From positions 1 through 5,776 of the forward strand of contig CAZPFL010000249.1 in NCBI GenBank assembly GCA_964585785.1: a stretch of DNA of 5,776 nucleotides, written 5' to 3'. Below the pieces are notes generated by a model that was given only the letters and a program-made list of their open reading frames with translations, had not been told where the DNA came from and searched no databases. This document shows, piece by piece, positions 4,959 through 5,776 of this stretch. Source of the DNA: WHUA01 sp964585785. GTDB taxonomy: Bacteria > Pseudomonadota > Alphaproteobacteria > UBA8366. A program made the translations under genes and the position numbers. How positions within the stretch are numbered: the stretch's first letter is position 1; each line of letters begins with the position of its first letter.

Positions 4959-5776
4959 TCACGCCTTTCCCTCCTCCTTGAGCTTCCGATACAGCTCCTT
5001 CTTCTTCAGCCACTCCGCCTCGGCCTGGCCGCCCTTTTCCTTCCAGGGCTGCTCGGCTGAGAACACCTTTTCCTTCCAGGTCTCGCCCTTACTCCATTGG
5101 AAGGGCGCCTCGACGGTCGTGCGCGGGCCCGTTGCCGATTCAAGCAGGTCGAGCGCGCCCGCGATGACGCCCCGCTGCATGGCGGCGTCGAAGGGCTCGC
5201 CGATCGGGCTGCCGAGCGGGAAGTCGGTGAAATAGAGCCGGGCGACGCCGCAATGCTCGACGATGTCACGCGCGTTGGCGACGACCACCGTCGGGATTCC
5301 GTTCGCTTCCAGATGCCGGGAAACCAGACTCACGGTCTGGTGGCATACCGGTCAAACGGGGACGAGAAGCGCCACATCGACGCCGTCGGCGCGGCACTTT
5401 TCCAGCACCTCCGGGGCGTCGACCTCGCGCGTGCGGCGCTGGCTGTAGGCGTTGTAGAGCGCGATGGCGTTCGGCGCGACGCTGGCGATGCGGCCCTCGG
5501 CGGCCTTCTCGTGCAGCCGCGTGATCGGGAAGAAGGCGTTCACGTCGTCGAGGCTGGTCGCGTGCTTGTCGAAGCTCAGCGAGTGGCTGTAGAGATCCTC
5601 GAGCGGCGTGTCGGACGGGATCGTGTAGACGTTGCCGAGCTCGCCCTTCTCCAGCGGCGTGCGCTGGTCGCTGTCGCTGTGGCGCGCGATCTCGCTGGTC
5701 GAGATCAGCACCAGGCGGCTTTCCGCCAGCGGCTTCGTCAGCGGCGTGAAGGGCGCGTCCTCGAAATGCGCCCAGC
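4959..5776 (-). CDS. GrdB/PrdB-like selenoprotein, copy C, with in-frame UGA (N-terminus cut by window edge)
   Basis: This is a paralogue of the gene at 1728-2609. The frame enters at the right edge as W-A-H-F-E-D-A-P-F, has TGA at 5352-5354 in the same V-P-V-U-P-V-C-H context, and ends at TGA 4959-4961. By comparison with copy B about 23 residues are missing and the start should lie near 5846. Upstream of the Sec codon the two proteins differ at only about seven residues. The C-terminal region has many more changes and a two-residue net insertion near the lysine-rich tail. All family landmarks and the second redox residue (C, three after U) are kept, so both copies look functional. Unlike copy B, no glutaredoxin sequence follows the stop. 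Substrate unknown. Confidence 0.87.
5313..5346 (-). promoter_or_regulatory. Bacterial SECIS element, copy C
   Basis: The fold is the same as in copy B: AUGCC (5346-5342) pairs with GGCAU (5317-5313), and ACCAGAC pairs with GUCUGGU around loop CGUGA. The terminal lower-stem pair is A-U here and G-C in copy B, a compensatory change through two silent third-position substitutions (Val GTA/GTG, His CAT/CAC). Confidence 0.8.
5352..5354 (-). other. Recoded UGA (selenocysteine) codon, copy C
   Basis: The codon is flanked by GTT and CCG, at the position equivalent to 2115-2117. The frame stays open for 130 codons afterwards. Preservation of one UGA in two diverged copies argues against a chance nonsense mutation. 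Confidence 0.85.
5416..5651 (+). repeat. 236-bp block identical to 2179-2414
   Basis: Every base from 5416 to 5651 equals its partner 3237 bp to the left, including all silent positions. The next 125 bp to the right have 15 differences, and the 61 bp to the left about 10. It codes for residues about 66-144 of the selenoproteins. Confidence 0.85.

Noticed and set aside
1..5776. CRISPR arrays, tRNA, rRNA, transposase or integrase genes
   Set aside because: No regularly spaced repeats, cloverleaf, rRNA sequence or DDE/tyrosine-recombinase motifs were seen; the repeats present are gene paralogues.

Overview
The window looks like chromosomal DNA of a GC-rich alphaproteobacterium, probably Hyphomicrobiales. 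Pointers are the high GC coding strand, a single-domain response regulator with a GPDRR-type tail, a DUF4337 protein and a VPLPA-type (PEP-CTERM-like) sorting signal. This placement is inference; no rRNA or tRNA is present to test it.

The main content is a duplicated selenoprotein system. Two paralogous genes on the minus strand (complete copy B at 1728-2609; copy C from 4959 to beyond the right edge) encode proteins of the glycine/betaine/D-proline reductase selenoprotein B family (GrdB/PrdB-like). Each is interrupted at the same codon by an in-frame TGA, in the context V-P-V-U-P-V-C-H. The TGA is best read as selenocysteine, giving a U-x-x-C redox motif. Directly after each TGA lies a hairpin that fits the bacterial SECIS rules, and the only two base differences between the copies around it form a compensatory G-C to A-U pair. 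A glutaredoxin-like CxxC protein gene belongs immediately downstream of such a selenoprotein gene. It survives alone and apparently intact as far as visible at the left edge (copy A, 1-215) and as a start-less, 3'-truncated remnant behind copy B (1595-1722). It is absent behind copy C.

Layout: 1-215 glutaredoxin-like gene (minus). 236-1594 is a block of plus-strand genes: a 78-aa protein of unknown function, a 37-aa single-span membrane microprotein and a CheY-like response regulator. This block lies exactly between two 148-bp direct repeats (88-235 and 1595-1742) made of glutaredoxin-gene sequence, so it marks an old rearrangement junction. 1728-2609 is selenoprotein B. 2716-3858 is a two-gene unit, DUF4337 membrane protein then PAP2 phosphatase (minus). 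4038-4682 is a secreted VPLPA-CTERM-like protein (minus). 4959-5776 is selenoprotein C, truncated by the window edge.

Working model (inference): the selenoprotein is a thiol/selenol reductase-like enzyme whose U-x-x-C centre is turned over by the small CxxC protein. The PAP2/DUF4337 pair and the sorted surface protein are envelope functions with no visible link to it. The Sec insertion genes (selA, selB, selC, selD) and an exosortase are not in the window and must lie elsewhere if these readings are right.
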